DNA of 64,000 nt from Centroberyx gerrardi (taxonomy: Eukaryota; Chordata; Actinopteri; Beryciformes; Berycidae), in contig NC_136003.1 of NCBI RefSeq assembly GCF_048128805.1, positions 29,415,565 to 29,479,564 of the forward strand. The letters are read 5' to 3'. The translations under genes and the position numbers were made by a program. Shown one piece after another: positions 45,736 to 64,000 of this stretch. Each line of letters starts with the position of its first letter. Position 1 is the stretch's first letter. The notes under the pieces are model-generated. The model was given only the letters and a program-made list of their open reading frames with translations, searched no databases and had not been told where the DNA came from.

Positions 45736-48700
45736 TCAGGAGAGCGGCCTCTTGGTTATGTCCTGCTCTGTCAGGTAGTAGCTGAGGTATCCTCCCAGCG
45801 CACTAACAGCCACACCTGTCATATGACTGGAACAGCCATCTGTAAGAATAGAAGACAATAGAACAGAAGAGAAAGGAAGAAGAGGTAAGAGAAGAGGATG
45901 GAAGAGAAGCAAAGAAAATGGAAAGGAATAGAAGAGAAGGGAATGGAATTGAGGAGAATGGAATAGAAGAGAATGGGATGTAATAGAAGAAAGGGGGATG
46001 GAAGAGAAGGAAATGGAATAAAAAATAGAATGGAATGGAAGAAAAGGGAATTGAATGGAATAGAGGAGAAGGGAATGGATTAGAAGAGAAGGGCACAGAA
46101 TGGAAGAGGGTGGAATGGAAAAGAAGGGAATGCAATAGAGGAGAATGGAATGGAAGAGAGGAAATGGAGTCAAGAGAACGGAACAAAATGGGAGAGAATG
46201 GAATGGAAAATAAGTGAGTGGAATGGAAGAGAATTTATTGGAATATAAGACAATGGAAGAGAAGGGAATGGGACGAAAGAAGGGAATCGAATAAAATGGA
46301 ATGGAAGAGAAAGGAATGGATAGGATGGAGTTGGAGAGAAGTAGAATAGAATAGAGTGCATTGAGATTGTGAAACAGCTGGGCAACATGACAGCACAACA
46401 TTCATGGTCACAGGAACTGAAGAGAGACACAGGGCAAAACCCACAATAGAATCTATCCAGGCATGAATATTCCATGTAATCAGTGCAAGAGAGTTGAAAC
46501 GTCTCTCGGTGCCATGTTGCCCTACAGTGTTGCTTAATCTATCATGTAATGTGCTTTCTATCAAACTGTTAGATCTACCTCATTGAAATAAGAAGACCTC
46601 TGGCAGCAAGCTACATCTCTTGATGGTGCATGTTGGGCCGTGATCACATAGGACGCTTTTGTGAATGTGCCTGTGCCGCTAATGGTTATGCAGTTGTATT
46701 TGGCGGAAAAGGCTCTGCTCTTGAGGATGCGCCCCAATGAATCCAAGCAGCATGCGAGAGATTCTGTGGGGAGCGCAATAAACCCCCCAAGGCATAGAGG
46801 ACATATCATTAATAATATGAAACCAACATAAAACCAGATATAATTCAGCTTGCACAAGCATCCTGTGAACAGATAATAACAGGAGGAGGTTGGGGTGGTG
46901 GAAGGAATTTGCATCGACTTGGGTCAACAGCAGCAGTGGCTGAATGAGCAGCAGTGTGAGCTGGCAGATTATAAAGACCGCCTCACTGACTTGTTTGAAT
47001 GTGATTGGTGATGAGAGTCAGCTTGGATTGGACAGCTGATAGCCAATCAGCTGATGGCGTGCACGACTTCAGTGTTCTGCCTGAACTAATGCGATGCTCC
47101 ATTTATTTATTTCTTCCAAAGTATGCGCCTATCCACATTTTGGATGCGTGCGTTTTGGGGCACTGCCCTGGTCGCTCTGAACTGAATATGACTCAACTTT
47201 AGCCACGCCTTACATCGATAGCCTTTGGCATAGGCAGCATCTAGGCAGAGCTCTTGGAGGAGACAACAACACTGTGGGTGCTGTTCTGCCTGACAGGATG
47301 TCATGTAGCCACATCCTCAGGTTCAGAATAGACTCCTCATCCTCTTCTTCAGGAGCAAGCAGAGCAATCACTCTCTCGTCCACTTTGATTTTCAATGACA
47401 TCCCCTTTGTTACTTCAGGTTAGCCAGCTAACGCTAATTAGATAGCTTGCAAGTTGTTGTCAAACTTAATGTTGCATAACAACAAGAATGATATTATGCT
47501 CCTTGCGCCCTTTGACCCCTTGTTCTCTCCGTTACAGCAGCGCTCACAGCTGAGCTTTGTGTTTGAGCAGGAGAAAAAGCCTCCTGTCTGATCACAGCCT
47601 TATTAGATCGCTTTCTTTGCTTTCAAAATCATTTAAATTTGGCACATAAGCATGTATCCAAAGAGCCTTTCTACTATTCTCTCTCTCACACACTCACTCA
47701 CACACACACACACACACACACCTCGTAGTGTCTTGTCCCTCCTCTTCACTCTCCTGTGGGGCTGCAGTTGTTCCAGCAGCTCGTCTCCAATAATCTGGGA
47801 GATGCCTCTCTCTGAGGAGAGACAGTAGAGCTCAGCAGAGACATTCAGACTGCTCAGCCATCCTGACAATGGCTATGTTCACATGCATGTAAATGTAGTC
47901 ATTTTTCAGACTGGTTAAAGACATTTTTAAAATTAAAGTTCACCCACAAATGAAAACATTGTCGTTATCTACTCACCCTCATGTTGAACCAGTTTTGAAA
48001 CACTGGTTAAATTTGTATGTCAATACAGCACACAGTTAGCTGGAGTTAGCTGTCGTAGCTTTAATTTCAACCTTCTCCAAAACAGCTGGGGTGAATGGAG
48101 ACTGTTTCTTTAGAGTTCCAAAAAGGGCAAAAAACAGAGTAATTCTGAAGCCAAACGATCACACTGTGGGTCCAGAAGTCTAATATTCACCTCATCATCT
48201 CCTAAACTTTCCACACTTGTTCTGCACCGCACCGACAGTCACTACAGTAGCAAGCAGGTGTTGCCTTCATATGCTGTCGGGAATAATGTAATTAGGGGCA
48301 GAGCACGCTTGAATGACCAAATAAAGTGGTAAATACAAGCACGAATTTTACATAATACCCAAGATGCCAAGATGTGACTTTCTCACTCTCTAACCTTCCA
48401 TTCCATCCTGAGGAAACGGTCTCCATTCACTCCAGTTGTTTTGGAGAAGGCTGCTACAGAGCAGCGCTAGCTAACTCGCTGTGTGTTATACTGACAGACA
48501 AACTTCACCAGCGTTTCAACTGACATGAGGGTGGGTAGATAATGACAAAATGTACTATTCATTTAAGGTCTTAGTCAGGTTAAGCTGTTTACATTTGAAT
48601 ACATTTAAACCCTGCGACTGAGTCTCCCTGCTGCCATTAGTAATCCACTTAACAGAATATTCCTCCTCTCCCTTTGACTGAGCAGTAGGTTACTTCTAAT

Positions 48701-51700
48701 GTATGCGAAAGAAATGGTGATCCCAATCGATACCAATAGTAATAGTGATTTCTGCTCACTGCCGTGTTTTTCGTCAAAATGTACCCATAATGCTGTGCGA
48801 GTTTGTGCTTGCACAGACAGTGAAAACCAAAAGGTAAACCAGGCATCTTAACTAGTAGAGTTAAGGGGTAAAAAGGGTTAAGAAGGGAATTCTCTGTGCA
48901 TGTAAACATAGCCAATGTTAGCTCTATGACTGGTTTTACAAAATTTTAAATATTCATGAGCTCTGAACGTGTGTTTGAAGAAGCCATATGAGAGATGCTG
49001 TTAACGCTCACCATCGCTCCCAAAACATCCCGCGTCCTGATCCTGCAGCCTGAGAATGTGCTGCAGCCAATCAGCTTTGTAGAAGTCAGAGAAGCCAGCC
49101 AATCCACACAGCAGTACTGTCAGCAGAGAGGAAAATAATTAAAGTCAGTCAACCCCACTCTGGGACATTTGGGAATATTTCTAAATATATTACCATTCAG
49201 CTGAAATTCCACTGTATTTCACAGGTTGTTAGAGAAGATGAAACATTAATGATCCCTGTTGGTAAATAACAATACAGCAAATGGCCGGTATTTATACATA
49301 ATGTAACCAACAATATCAACGCTAGAATGTGTTAAGCAGAAATGTATGAATGAACCGTATGAGAGAACATGAGTTACAGTTTTATGAGGATGTGCAATAA
49401 AACAGCAGTAGAACATACTGACAAAGAAAAAAAAATGAATGGCAAAATATGTACAACGTGAAAATATACCAAAAATATGAAATGCAGTCCGAAATAAGTG
49501 AAGAATTACACAAATATTAAGATGCACACATACATTCTAAAAATGAGAATAATATAAATATGAGAATATGAAGAAAACATGCAAATATACAGCTGCATCA
49601 TCTGCAAAATGTGTCACTTTCATATTTGCAGGTCAGATTTTTCCTTTTTTAGCTGTTCACCTTACTGTTCACCAACAGGCAGCGGACAGGACAGACAAAT
49701 TGAAGGCCGTTCCCTGGTACCAGGAGCTCCAGATAAACAGACACTCACTGTTTTCGATGAAGATGTCCTGCGTCTGTCCGCTGAAGTCGTCTTTGATGAT
49801 CTCCAGGTTGCTCTTCATCATGTTGGAGCAGAAGATCTTCTGGTAGCTCCGCTCGGTCATGTTGGCCCGCGACGCTCGCATGTCGCCCTTCAGCATGTTG
49901 GAGCAGCCTTTCTGCAGAGACGCAGGGGAGGGGGGTCACTATGAGGGGCTGACCGATACGGGTCACCTTGATACCCGTTCGCTGATATTTTGTGCCTTTA
50001 TTCAATGTCTTTAAACGTGATCAATTACCTCCAAACATATCCATCATATTGGAGGTGGATGACACTGACTGGCCAACAGACGGTTTTTAATAAAACATCA
50101 TATTCATGTTCATGTGCAATCACCAAATAAGTAAATAAAGCTTATATTACACGCTCTTTTGACAACTCAAGCTATTTCCCTCAAGGTGTTCAAGCTGCTG
50201 GTGGATGTTTATTTTCAGAGGACTGAAATTCATTCAGGTTTTCTAATCTTCCTCTTGGACTAGTCCACTCTGCCAAGGTGTGTATATTAGTGTTCGACCG
50301 ATATGGGTTTTTGATACTTACAATATTTTTTGTATTGAAGCTGTCGAAAATGCCAATATCAGCCTGATATATCCGCAAACCGATACATCAGTCTAACCAC
50401 AACTGACCAGTAAAGTTTTCCCTCATCAAGAATTTACTGTCAATTTTGGTTCTGCTGAGGTATGATTCACTGATGCTCCACTTCATTTAGTTAATCACAA
50501 ACAGGTTCATAAGGTCAACCTAGATCCTCTGTCAATACTTTTCCTCAAATCATTTTTTTATCATTGATTGGACGATTTCAGCCTTCAGCTTTTTGTCGTG
50601 CGTCTCACCATGGTTCCGATCATGAAGTACAGCAGCTGGTGGGACAGCGAGTAGTGTGGACAGCCGAAGCGAGTCATGGTGTCCCGACAGGACTTGGTCA
50701 CGATGCAGGGCGTCCCGTTGTTCTTCCTGTACGGGACAGACACAGATGACTGAGGGGGGTAAGTTCGCTCATATGTTTGGGTGTTTGTCTACACATGTGC
50801 AGCTGAGTAGCATGGTGGTGCTGGTGGCTCACAAGGCTCGAATTCCCCGAACCACCACCACTGGACTGCCTTTCATCCATAACACTCAGGCCTATAACTG
50901 TGACAGTCTGCGGTGTCCTGGCTCGCTCACAGCTGTTGAAAATTAACTAAACCCCAAAACCCAAATCCGTGTAAAGCCTTCTATAGAGTACAACAGGTGG
51001 TGGACGCTTCAGCCTGCGTCCCCGTCCCTACCAGGTGCCCAGCAGCAGCGTCATGCACTTGTCGCTGAGCTGCTCGTCGTAGCACTCGGAGTTTCGGGTG
51101 GAGGAGTAGGCCAGGCTGGAGTCTGTGGAGCTCCACTCCTGAGGCACCAACCAGAACCTCCAGGACAGCAGGGGCTCAAACTCTGCAGGGGACCAGGGAG
51201 GGAGGGAGGGGTGGGTTGGTGGGAGAAAGAGGCAGTCAGTTAGCTTTACAGTCAACTGAATCTCAGGGTGAACCTTAGATGTTTTCACTGAATCTTAAAG
51301 TGGTAATCTGCGAGATCCTTTTTGTCTTTTTTTATTTAGTCTCCATCTTTGTTGCTCAGCTTTCGTTGCTGCGTTTCTGCACTTACTTTACTGAATTGCT
51401 GATATAACAATGTATATGAGTTTTTTTATGTTTGTGCGTCTCTCTGTTCAGGAGATTGGGAGGGGTCGTTAAGCCCAAGACATCTCATCAGGCGTCTCCT
51501 CCAACCTCTCTGCTCAGTATATAGTAAAAACACTTTTTTCCTCCAATGTCTTCCTCATGAGATGTCTTTCACTAAGCATAACCATCCGAAAGGCTGCACT
51601 AGACAAGATTTTTATGTAAAAATACACCTGTGTTATCAGTCTAAATCACAAGTGGGGCTGCAACAGAGAAGAGCGTCTCATCTCCACTGATTGAGACGCC

Positions 51701-54700
51701 GTAGATTCGGCCTAAATTCTGGAGTCAGTATGGTCACTGGTGCGAAATCTTCCCCACAGAGGGCAAATCAGAATTTAACGAAATAGAAAACTTTCTAGTA
51801 AACAGCAGCAAGCGAGTTCTCAGTCCACAGAAAGATTATTGTTTTTCACCATCTCCATCCCATCCGCCGTTAAGAAGGAGAAATTTATGTCAGAGGAAAG
51901 CACACTCTACTGACGTCAAGTTACATCATTTCTGGGTAATGAAGTCCTTCAAACAGTTTTCTTTTTGCCACAGAGCGAAGCTTCCTGCGGCGGCTGCGAC
52001 TCACCTCTGTAGTACTTGGGGTCGTTCTGCTGCAGCGCGGCCACGGCCTTGTCCAGGCTTTGGTCCAGCCGTCGGACCAGAGCCACGGTGGCGGTGCGCT
52101 GCGCCCAGCTGAGCGGGTCGGTGTGGGGCCAGGTCCGAACCGCCTCCTTCAGTTCAGCTGGAGGAGATGACGACATGGGAGGGATCAGGATCAGGTGGCC
52201 AACGAGACAAAAGTTAAGCAAAAGTAGGAGCGAAAGTCGTGGTGCATTCCCAAACCATGCAGCATCACCAAAATGACACAGCACGCTCTTTTCTTTTTCT
52301 TTAGTGAATCTAGGCCTGGGTGAGCTGCCTAAAGCTTTAGAATATAATTAACACATTTGAACGTTATTCTGGCATTACTGCATGTGCTTCCCCATATCTA
52401 GACAAGTTGGCTAAACAGTAGGGATGGGACAATACAGTATATTGAAATTCAATATATCACAATACAAAAATGTGACAATACGTATCGTGGGGCAGAAAAA
52501 TTAATGGTGATATTAGCTCCATGTTATTCTGCTGTAGTAATCACAAATGAGACGCTTGCCCATCACAGTTTCACAAGCTCTCCATCCAAATTATAATATT
52601 GTCACTTTGTAATGACATTTTTAAATTGTTGTTTCATTCTAGCAGCCAATGGCATCGCTGGAAAGATTTGTGTCTCAGAAATAAACAGAATTCTGCACAG
52701 TCAGACTTTGTTATTAAACTTTTATTTATTACTTCGTATCGTGTATGTATTGAATTCTGAACCCCATATCGAAATACCAAATTGTAACGTGAGATAAGCG
52801 TATCGTCCCATCACTACTAAACAGAAAGTTTTATTATGACCTTTTCATCTTTTTTGCTATTACTATGTCCATATATACATGATACCTGTACATGACTCCT
52901 TGGTTGTTGAATTTCAGTAGGCAATTGTTCTACTTTTGCTTTGTGATTTTATAACTAAAAGCCTTGTTGCAAATGCAGTGTTAATCCATGAAGCGGTACA
53001 AAACTAATGAAAAACTAGTGATTGGATCCATGATGCATTGATAATGTGTCCCATTTAAGGTCAGGTATAATCATGAACAGCATACATGATGTCACTAAAG
53101 TGTGATCACAAAGGCAAACTACCCAAGAGCCACTTTAACTCGTTTATTTTATCTTATAATTCATCTTGTTGACTTCCTGTCTGAAGGCAGGTTGTTCCGG
53201 TCTGCAGCTCCGGAGGAGAAAGTGCAGTTTCCCCAGCCAAGCAGGTAAATGAACCCGGTGTTGTGAACGGGTCTGTCTGCACGTTGGGGGAAATAGGAGC
53301 GGTCCAGTGCTGCTGGTAATCTGATGCAACACACTGAGCTGCTCTGCTCTCCACAGGACGCCAGCAGAGGAAACAAGCCCTTCATATGTTTGGATTGCTT
53401 TCACAGAAATACCTCTAACTGTGCAACTGTGGCCAAGAAGCTGCAATGCCAGACAGACACAGTTCCCTAACTGAGCCGAATGTCTTAAGAATATAGTTTG
53501 TGACAAAGAAGGTGAAAATAATCTATTCAATTGATTTCATCAGTTATCAGTCAGTGCAAAAGGAGAGATACAAACCATGATACTGCAGAGAACTGGGTTT
53601 ACAAATGAAGAAGTTCATCGCACGCCACAGAGGCTTTGGTTCAGTATTTCTTCAATAGTCAATATTTATTATAATACAAGTGCAAAAAATCACGTAGGTG
53701 AGCCTGATGATCTTGTTTGCATCAGCAGCCCAGGCAGCGCACTGCTGAACACACAAGCTTTACGTTAAATAACCAGGTTTGTTGATTTGATACTATAACT
53801 GGGTGTTCAAATGAGTCTTTTTTGTGTCAGTGACCCAAAATACAGGCACATCGGGGCCACACGTCCCCATTTGGTAAGATTTTGTCCCAGTGACCCATAT
53901 GGGGAGATCTGTAGCCTCCTGTTTAGTATTGACTGTACATGGAGAGATAATAGAGGAGAGTTAAACCACTCATCCTCATACTTCTTTCTCTTCTTGTTGC
54001 TGCAGTTGCCTTTGTATCAAGGCCTTTTCCCAGAGGCTTTTATAATGACTTTTATTTTTATTTTAATTTGTGTTTATTTTCTATTCCTTGTTTTGCAGTT
54101 ATCCTATTATTTACTTCATTGTTCTTGTTGCTCTAGGTGTGTTTTTATTGACACTACCTTATATTTGTACTCTATATGCTTTTATTTGCTGTTAAGCAAT
54201 TTGTAGCAATTGTTTTGAAAGGTAAATAAAGTTTATTGTTATTCTCTAATTGGGATACATTCTAGTGAATTAAATTATAGTGAAATGAAGCTGTCTCACT
54301 GGGGATCCCCTGGAACTCCCCTCGGGGACCCCCGGGAGCCCCGCGGACCCCGCTTTGAGAACCACTGCTAGAATAAACCACAACAACAAAAACTATCAGC
54401 CTAATTGAAATGATTGCAGCGGAAACGACAAGCAGTTTTCTAACGGTGCAGCTGGTTTGCTTCCTATATGCGGTGCTGATGTGAGCCAAAAACAACAACA
54501 ACTACAAACAACAACAACAACAACAACAACCCCCTATGCAGCTGCGTTTTTCGGCTCATTCTAACCCATAATGTAGTTTGCAGCGCCCTTACCCTGCAGG
54601 ATGAGGAAGCCGACCACGCCGTCCAGGTTGATGTTCTCGTGCTGCTCCTCCAGGAACGCGGCGCCCTTGGTCAGGCTGTTCAGGATGTCGTCGATGACCT

Positions 54701-54761
54701 CTTCTTGCGACGCGGAGACCGCGGCAAGGGCGAGGACCGCGAGCAGGGGAAGCCTCGGCAT
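45736..54761 (-). CDS. c16orf89: C16orf89 homologue (UPF0764/DUF4735), secreted protein, 367 aa, 8 coding exons
   Basis: Exons in transcript order: 54593-54761, 52005-52157, 51032-51182, 50609-50726, 49749-49911, 49012-49116, 47722-47862, 45736-45839. All are GT-AG, the phases agree and the total is 1,104 nt with no break. Residues 1-18 are a signal peptide (LPLLAVLALAAVSAS). Recognisable family stretches: NINLDGVVGFLILQAELKEA, FWLVPQEWSS, TRFGCPHYSLSHQLLYFMIG, GDMRASRANMTERSYQKIFC and DGCSSHMTGVAVSALGGYL. Many cysteines (for instance CYDEQLSDKC, PCIVTKSC, GCFGSDGW) suggest a disulfide-bonded secreted fold. The human protein is reported mainly from thyroid and its function is unknown. Head-to-head placement with alg1 matches human 16p13.3, which supports the call. 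Intron 1 carries a hAT MITE, and the last intron a GGAAT-like satellite and a long TIR element that supplies the exon 7 acceptor region. Confidence 0.93.
45842..46350. repeat. GGAAT/GGAAGAGAA satellite-like array
   Basis: About 500 bp built from degenerate 5- and 10-mer units, GGAATGGAAT, GGAAGAGAA and GAATGGAA. It lies in the last intron of c16orf89, starting within 3 bp of the exon 8 acceptor at 45839. On the transcribed strand it is a long C/T-rich tract (TTCCATTCC type). Confidence 0.9.
46600..47420 (-). mobile_element. Probable degenerate DNA transposon
   Basis: The minus strand shows frames such as LLAPEEEDEESILNLRMWLH and RALPRCCLCQRLSM, and GC-rich words near 47150 and 46640 resemble transposon ends. 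I associate these with Harbinger-like fish repeats but cannot prove it. It lies in the last c16orf89 intron. Confidence 0.35.
47694..47721. repeat. (CA)n at the c16orf89 exon 7 donor
   Basis: On the minus strand exon 7 ends CGAG and the intron begins GTGTGTGTG: the microsatellite itself is the 5' splice site. Confidence 0.9.
47870..48914. mobile_element. TIR element abutting c16orf89 exon 7
   Basis: Left end TGGCTATGTTCACATGCATG, right end CATGTAAACATAGCCA: inverted termini about 1.04 kb apart. A second MITE is nested at 47934-48566, and repeat C (48605-48840) is part of the right arm. The left terminus lies only 8 bp from the exon 7 boundary (47862). Confidence 0.75.
47934..48566. mobile_element. 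Nested MITE with about 45-bp inverted termini
   Basis: Left ATTAAAGTTCACCCACAAAT and TCGTTATCTACTCACCCTCA; right TGAGGGTGGGTAGATAATGA and ACTATTCATTTAA. The termini belong to a very common teleost MITE type, related to the ends of the element at 4853-6393. Confidence 0.8.
49943..50100 (+). mobile_element. Family A MITE, internally deleted
   Basis: GGGCTGACCGATACGGGTCA, TTCAATGTCTTTAAACGTGA, and GGAGGTGGATGACACTGACT remain. It lies in intron 4 of c16orf89. Confidence 0.6.
50288..50400 (+). mobile_element. Family A MITE, both ends with most of the interior lost
   Basis: AGTGTTCGACCGATATGGGT at the left, ATACATCAGTCTAACCACAA at the right, only about 110 bp in total. Confidence 0.6.
51289..51960. 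other. c16orf89 intron 2
   Basis: Unique sequence with one fragment of repeat B (near 51338) and nothing else recognisable. Confidence 0.4.
52419..52816 (+). mobile_element. hAT-like MITE D, copy 1, with 8-bp target duplication
   Basis: TAGGGATGGGACAATAC ... TATCGTCCCATCACTA, flanked by the direct repeat CTAAACAG (52411-52418 and 52817-52824). An 8-bp duplication and TAGGGATGGGAC termini indicate the hAT superfamily. It lies in c16orf89 intron 1. About 390 bp with no coding capacity. Confidence 0.9.
54287..54370 (-). repeat. GC-rich dispersed repeat end
   Basis: GGGGATCCCCTGGAACTCCC then GCTTTGAGAACCACTGCTAG: the reverse complement of a transposon end I know from many fish genomes. Family name uncertain. 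Confidence 0.4.
54495..54531. repeat. (CAA)n microsatellite
   Basis: CAA units with a few interruptions, 60 bp from the c16orf89 exon 1 donor. Confidence 0.9.
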
Positions 54762-56095
54762 GTCGGACCCAGATGTCGCATTAATTCCTCCGGCAGGTTC
54801 CCGCAGCTGCTCCGACAGAGAGGAGGGGACGGCAGACTTTTTCTAACCGGTAACAGGAAGAAAAGTGCGGAGGCCGGCCGGCGGTGTAACAGCTGTGACG
54901 TGAGCTGTGGGTGGCTGTCAGAAGAAAATCCATTTTATTTTACATTAATTATAATACAGGATGCAGTAGCCTAGTTACTCACGTTCAATACACTGAATTC
55001 TCCCAGAGGAATGGCAATACTGTCTATATTAGCGCTCAGTTGAGGTGTGTTCCAGCAAAATTGATCTCCATCAAATAAATTCTCATATATATCCATCCAT
55101 TCATTTACCTAGATGGATACTAATATTTCTATTGATTGGTCAATAGGCTAATTATCACAATCTGTGAAGGTTTTTAGTCTAAGAAAGAGATTCATGCAAT
55201 AAACAGCATGCAGTCAAATAACAAAGAAAAATATTCATGCATTATAATAATGGATAAATGGTGATTTCATGCATGAGAATACTGACACACACTTTCCAGT
55301 CACAGCCGAAATAACTAAGTAGCCTTGTCAAGGGACTTTGCTATCTGTGATTAGTTGCAAAGTAATGCTGCGTTCAAGTCGTATGGGAAAAACCGTCAGT
55401 GCGGCATGACAGTTAAAGGGAACGACTTGGAAATGTCCAAAGCGTTCAAACTCGTTTGGAGCCGCCAGGACTCTGTGACTGAAGTTTTCTGTAGACATGG
55501 ATTTTTCCTGATCATCTTTTTCACACTAGGCCTGCCTAGCGGCCGATGCTTTTGAGTCCATGTTTTACAGCAAACCAAACACTGAACTGTCTAAACCCAG
55601 TAAGCAGTTATGTCTTGCTGTGGCATTTTTAAGAGTTGTGATCACAAAATAATGCATGTGATGAGAATTGTTCATGTTGTTCTTATTCTATGAAATAAAT
55701 GTATCATTCCCTACCTACACTTGACTGCATGTATTTCCTTGTTGGTGACGTCAGAAATCAGGAAGTCGGAGAAATCAAGTGTCATCACCAAACCTCAAGT
55801 TTCCTTGTAGCATGTACCACTGAAAGCTGAGGTGAACAGTATTTTCTAGTAGTATGTACCACCTGAATGAGGTGAACTGTATTTTTAGTAGTATTTACCA
55901 CCTGAAAGCTGTGATGGACTGTATTTTCTAGTAGTATTTACCACTTCAAGCGCGATGACGGTATTTTCAATTAGGAATCTCGTATCTCCCGTTTTCCTCG
56001 TAGGGATTGAATGCAGCACAAACTGCGGTCCCTTTAATTCTTGAACGGCTCCCTCAGCGAGCCACGTCACACGGAAGTGGGAACCACAAACAAAC
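54762..56095. promoter_or_regulatory. Divergent c16orf89/alg1 intergenic region
   Basis: A 1.33-kb interval between two opposite start codons. The c16orf89 side (54762-54910) is GC-rich. The alg1 side is occupied by a hAT-type MITE (55366-56018) and ends in a CACGTCACACGGAAGTGG stretch (56063-56080) with CRE-like GTCA and ETS-like GGAAG words. Transcription starts are not determinable here. Confidence 0.5.
55366..56018. mobile_element. hAT-type element next to the alg1 start
   Basis: Left end TGCTGCGTTCAAGTCGTATG, right end TAGGGATTGAATGCAGCA: inverted termini. The interior has a three- to four-fold tandem repeat of about 47 bp (GTAGTATTTACCACCTGAAA type, 55800-55950). A partial copy lies at 57713-57850. 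Confidence 0.75.
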
Positions 56096-63732
<7,637 letters not shown>

Positions 63733-63757
63733 ACACTCAGGTTCTACTGGTTTGGAT

Positions 63758-64000
63758 TGAAGCCGCTGATAACTGGTATTTTGTGCTGATGTTCAGTATC
63801 TTTAAATTTGACCATTTTCATTCCAAAAAAGTTACAAGTATATTCAGCGTTTCTTCCAGGAATTGTATTCTTGGCAGAGAGGAAAAGTCTCTGAAACAGC
63901 ATTTAGACCATCATGGGACACTAAAACTCTCCACTGAAACCCAGGATGATATGATGATGATGATGATAAAATATTCATCCATACTTGTGTGGAATTTGAT
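63758..64000 (+). mobile_element. Family A MITE, cut by the window end
   Basis: GATTGAAGCCGCTGATAACT, ATCATGGGACACTAAAACTC and a (GAT)n run at the end. It starts 26 bp after the alg1 stop, so it may lie in the alg1 3' UTR; no AATAAA is seen before the window ends. Confidence 0.7.

Noticed and set aside
45736-46401. Minus-strand frame of 221 codons rich in Phe-Ser-Ile-Pro
   Set aside because: Only its last 35 codons are real (c16orf89 exon 8). The rest is translation of the GGAAT satellite, past the splice acceptor.
53144-53530. Minus-strand frame of 128 codons in c16orf89 intron 1
   Set aside because: No splice phase fits between exons 1 and 2, which join cleanly, and there is no family motif.

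Overview
The window is nuclear DNA from a ray-finned, probably percomorph, fish. Its genes are spliced with GT-AG introns, it is crowded with dinucleotide microsatellites, and it carries several small terminal-inverted-repeat transposon families of a kind common in teleosts. Three vertebrate genes can be reconstructed exon by exon with intact frames, and a fourth small gene is well supported by splice logic.

Layout. 1-16.3 kb has no gene I can defend; it holds transposon relics, microsatellites and some low-repeat blocks that could be regulatory. 16.3-19.85 kb (minus strand) holds a small secreted coiled-coil protein that I do not recognise. 20-24.15 kb is repeats and a dense microsatellite cluster. 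24.2-45.3 kb (plus strand) is ift70/ttc30a (fleer), 19 coding exons, 651 aa, with a textbook RFX X-box about 130 bp upstream of its ATG. 45.6-54.8 kb (minus strand) is the c16orf89 homologue, 8 coding exons, 367 aa. 56.1-63.7 kb (plus strand) is alg1, 13 coding exons, 493 aa.

Relations. ift70 and c16orf89 are convergent, with poly(A) signals less than 300 bp apart. c16orf89 and alg1 are divergent and share a 1.3 kb intergenic region, the same head-to-head pair known on human 16p13.3. The genes do not form a pathway: IFT70 is an intraflagellar transport B subunit needed for cilia, ALG1 adds the first mannose to the dolichol-linked N-glycan precursor at the ER, and C16orf89 is a secreted protein of unknown function.

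The most interesting signals concern how repeats meet gene structure. Dinucleotide repeats sit directly on at least ten splice sites. Two ift70 exons (5 and 18) are bracketed by complementary (TG)n and (CA)n tracts. A transposon terminus supplies the 3' splice-site region of c16orf89 exon 7. A hAT-like element ends 78 bp before the alg1 ATG. ift70 intron 14 holds a possible in-frame 48-nt cassette exon. I found no CRISPR array, operon, rRNA or tRNA gene, as expected for this kind of DNA, and no clear new molecular system. Function statements rest on recognised families; regulatory proposals are inference.
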